A stretch of DNA of 7,941 nucleotides from Coriobacteriales bacterium (GTDB taxonomy: Bacteria; Actinomycetota; Coriobacteriia; Coriobacteriales; UBA8131). The stretch lies in contig JAITEK010000059.1 of assembly GCA_031282085.1 (NCBI GenBank), positions 1 to 7,941 on the forward strand. The letters run 5' to 3'. The notes beneath the pieces are model-generated. The model was not told the origin of the DNA, searched no databases, and was given only the letters and a program-made list of their open reading frames with translations. Positions 5,929 to 7,941 of the stretch are shown here, piece by piece. A program made the translations under genes and the position numbers. Within the stretch, counting starts at the first letter, position 1; each line of letters starts with the position of its first letter.

Positions 5929-7050
5929 GTGCAATTCATAGATTTAGGCAGGCAGCACGCATTGATTGCTGATGAGGTGCGTACGGGTATCGACGCGGTG
6001 CTAAACAGCCAAAAGTTCATCATGGGGCCGCAGGTATCTGAGTTGGAGGAGCAGCTTGCGGCCTTTGCCCAGACCTGCCATGTCCTGACTTGCTCAAACG
6101 GCACCGATGCGCTTATCCTGCTGCTGATGGCCTACGGAGTGGGGCCGGGCGATGCGGTCTTTGTCCCTACCTTCACTTTCTTCGCGTCGGCCGAGTGTGT
6201 CTCCATCGTTGGGGCGACGCCGGTCTTTGTCGACGTGCAACCCGACACCTTCAATATCAGTGTGGACTCACTCACACAGGCGATTAACCGCGTGAAGGCC
6301 GAAGGGGTGTTGCGCCCGCGTGGCATCATCCCCGTCGACCTGTTCGGCCTGCCTGCCGACTACGACGCAATCTCAGCGGTTGCCAAGGAGCACGGGTTGT
6401 TTGTCCTTGAGGACGCCGCGCAGGGTTTTGGCGGCGAGTATCGGGGACGGCGCGCCGGATCTCTGGGCGATGTTGCGGCTACCTCGTTCTTCCCCGCGAA
6501 GCCTCTGGGCTGCTACGGCGACGGTGGTGCGGTGTTCATGGATGACGATGAGTTATTTGAGCGCTGCAAGTCGATACGCGTACACGGCCAGGGCACAGAT
6601 CGCTACGACAACGTCCGTCTTGGCATGAACGGGCGGCTCGACACCATTCAGGCGGTCGTCCTCCTGGCAAAGCTCAAGCTGTTCGCAGATGAGATAGAGG
6701 CGCGCAACGCCCATGCCGCCGACTATACCGAGCGTCTTGCGGATGTTCTCACGGTGCCCACTGTGCCGAGCGAGCTGCGGTCGGTCTGGGCGCAGTACAC
6801 GCTCACCGCAGCTGACGAAGCTCAACGCAACGCCATCGTGGGGCACCTGCGCGAGCAGAATATCCCTGTGACGATCTACTACCCCAAGCCGGTACACCTT
6901 TCAACAGCTTACCGCTTGCTGGGCTACGAGCCCGGTTCCCTACCCACAAGCGAGCAACTCTCGCGCACGGTCTTTAGCATACCCATGCATCCCTACCTCA
7001 CAAACGGGGAGATAGAAGCGGTAACGCAGGCGATACGGGAGGCACTCTGA
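5929..7050 (+). CDS. wbpE: WbpE-type DegT/DnrJ/EryC1/StrS aminotransferase (PLP-dependent)
   Basis: This probably transfers an amino group, usually from glutamate, to C3 of UDP-3-keto-GlcNAc uronic acid to give UDP-GlcNAc3NA. The 373 residues carry the sugar aminotransferase signatures: FIDLGRQ (3-9); SNGTDAL (56-62), the phosphate-binding segment; PVDLFG (135-140); EDAAQGFGGEYRG (161-173), with D162 at the pyridine nitrogen; and SFFPAKPLGCYGDGGA (186-201), where K191 is the Schiff-base lysine. H219, in VHGQG, and GMNGRLDTIQA (232-242) follow. SFFPAKPLGCYGDGGA is very close to the WbpE/WlbC signature. The start is GTG 5929-5931, with an AGAGAGAG purine run (5912-5919) about 9 bases upstream. 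The stop TGA (7048-7050) overlaps the next ATG. In P. aeruginosa WbpB and WbpE act as a coupled pair, which supports the pathway call here. Confidence 0.9.
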   Translation: MQFIDLGRQHALIADEVRTGIDAVLNSQKFIMGPQVSELEEQLAAFAQTCHVLTCSNGTDALILLLMAYGVGPGDAVFVPTFTFFASAECVSIVGATPVFVDVQPDTFNISVDSLTQAINRVKAEGVLRPRGIIPVDLFGLPADYDAISAVAKEHGLFVLEDAAQGFGGEYRGRRAGSLGDVAATSFFPAKPLGCYGDGGAVFMDDDELFERCKSIRVHGQGTDRYDNVRLGMNGRLDTIQAVVLLAKLKLFADEIEARNAHAADYTERLADVLTVPTVPSELRSVWAQYTLTAADEAQRNAIVGHLREQNIPVTIYYPKPVHLSTAYRLLGYEPGSLPTSEQLSRTVFSIPMHPYLTNGEIEAVTQAIREAL

Positions 7051-7941
7051 TGACAGGCACTACACCTATTCGCGTGGGAGTCGCTGGCGTGGGCAACATG
7101 GGACGCAATCATCTGCGAGTGCTCTCAACGATGCCGCAGTTTGAACTCGTCGGCCTTTATGACGCGGATGCGGCAGCCGCCACTGGGCAGGCCGAGCAGT
7201 ATGGGATAGAAGCCTTTAGTCGCTTTGAAGATATGCTTGAGGCTGTTGAGGCGGTGCATGTGGTGGTGCCCTCCTTCCTGCATCGGGAGTTTGCCTGTGC
7301 GGCTGCGGCAAAGGGGCGCCATGTGCTGGTGGAAAAACCCATCGCGCTTACGCTTGAGGACGCCGACGCCATCATCGCGGCCTGCGAAGCCCAGGGGGTC
7401 ACGCTCTGTGTGGGGCATGTTGAGCGTTATAACCCTGCCATCGCGACGCTGGCCGACATCGTAGAGCGCGACGACATCATCGCCATCGACTTCCGGCGGC
7501 TTTCTCCCTACGATGAGCGCGTTCAGGACGCCGATGTTGTCCATGATCTGATGGTGCATGACCTCGACATCCTCAACTGGTTGGTTCCCCTGCCTCTGCG
7601 ACGCCTGAGCGCTCAGGGGGCGCAGGTCCATTCCGATAAGTTGGATTATGCCCAGGCGCTCCTTGAGTATGAGGGGGGCACCGTCGCGAGCCTGACGGCG
7701 AGCCGTGCCACGGAGTCCAAAATACGCGCCATCCAGATCACGGGGCGTAAGGCGTTTATCATCGTCGATTGCCTCAACCGAAGTGTGGAGATCTCGCGCA
7801 AGACCCACTATACGCTTGATGTTGGGCGTGATATCTCCTACCGGCAGGAGAGCATTGTCGAAAAGGTGTTCGTGCCCTTCAAGGAGCCGCTGCTTGCTGA
7901 GTTCGAGGAGTTTGCGCGTGCCATCGTCGCGGGCGATATGC
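7050..7941 (+). CDS. Second Gfo/Idh/MocA oxidoreductase, possibly UDP-GlcNAc 3-dehydrogenase-like (3' end outside window)
   Basis: The frame runs off the window after 297 complete codons. It starts at ATG 7050, overlapping the aminotransferase stop (TGATG). The Rossmann motif GVAGVGNMGRNH is at 10-21, EKP at 95-97 (Lys96), GHVERYNPA at 122-130, and DLMVHDLDIL at 166-175 gives the D166-xxx-H170 pair. The motif set GVGNMGxNH, GHxERxNP and D..R..D..VxxDLxxHDxDI resembles the branch that includes archaeal UDP-GlcNAc 3-dehydrogenase, rather than the WbpB branch of the oxidoreductase at 3447. It may therefore oxidise UDP-GlcNAc itself at C3, feed the neighbouring aminotransferase, or act on another UDP-sugar. 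The family is certain; the substrate is inferred by motif resemblance. About 30-60 residues are probably missing. Confidence 0.85.
   Translation, partial: MTGTTPIRVGVAGVGNMGRNHLRVLSTMPQFELVGLYDADAAAATGQAEQYGIEAFSRFEDMLEAVEAVHVVVPSFLHREFACAAAAKGRHVLVEKPIALTLEDADAIIAACEAQGVTLCVGHVERYNPAIATLADIVERDDIIAIDFRRLSPYDERVQDADVVHDLMVHDLDILNWLVPLPLRRLSAQGAQVHSDKLDYAQALLEYEGGTVASLTASRATESKIRAIQITGRKAFIIVDCLNRSVEISRKTHYTLDVGRDISYRQESIVEKVFVPFKEPLLAEFEEFARAIVAGDM

Noticed and set aside
5884..5972. Small frame from ATG 5884 in the gap before the aminotransferase
   Set aside because: No ribosome binding site, runs into the aminotransferase in another frame, and shows no hydrophobic or known motif.

Overview
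The window is about 7.9 kb of moderately high-GC bacterial DNA. It holds the 3' end of a teichoic-acid D-alanylation (dlt) locus next to a cluster for making a surface polysaccharide that contains an amino-uronic acid. The dlt genes point to a Gram-positive cell wall. The high GC of the sugar genes (hand-counted 60-base lines give about 60-70% G+C), together with TTG and GTG starts, suggests a high-GC lineage such as Coriobacteriia (Collinsella/Olsenella/Atopobium-like). That placement is inferred from style only; no marker gene is present.

Layout. (1) Bases 1-645: the C-terminal half of DltD, cut by the window edge. (2) 645-818: a 57-residue membrane protein whose final residues, FIYNQF, match the DltX C-terminal signature. 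It lies directly after dltD, whereas the familiar order puts dltX first. (3) 815-1945, minus strand: a GT4-type glycosyltransferase that converges on dltX, their stop codons sharing a CTAG. (4) 1946-2124: a divergent intergenic region with a good extended -10 element for the minus-strand gene and only weak promoter signals for the plus strand. (5) 2125-7941, plus strand: a tightly packed operon of a WbpA-type UDP-GlcNAc 6-dehydrogenase, a WbpB-type oxidoreductase, a second GT4 glycosyltransferase, a WbpE-type PLP aminotransferase, and a second, different Gfo/Idh/MocA oxidoreductase that runs off the end.

How they work together. By analogy with the Pseudomonas Wbp pathway, UDP-GlcNAc is oxidised at C6 to UDP-GlcNAcA, then at C3 to the 3-keto sugar, and then transaminated to UDP-GlcNAc3NA. 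N-acetylation (WbpD-like) and, if used, epimerisation (WbpI-like) would follow, but neither gene lies in this window. The two glycosyltransferases would place sugars in the polymer. The second oxidoreductase looks more like the UDP-GlcNAc 3-dehydrogenase branch, so the operon may make a second 3-oxo or 3-amino sugar.

Four junctions are stop/start overlaps or near-overlaps (dltD/dltX, wbpA/wbpB, wbpE/second oxidoreductase, and the convergent stops). The plus-strand glycosyltransferase instead has a 31-bp gap before it and a 54-bp gap after it, and its G+C is lower, which suggests a swapped-in module. I see no RNA genes, CRISPR arrays, insertion sequences or strong terminators. No gene-free stretch exceeds 300 bases.
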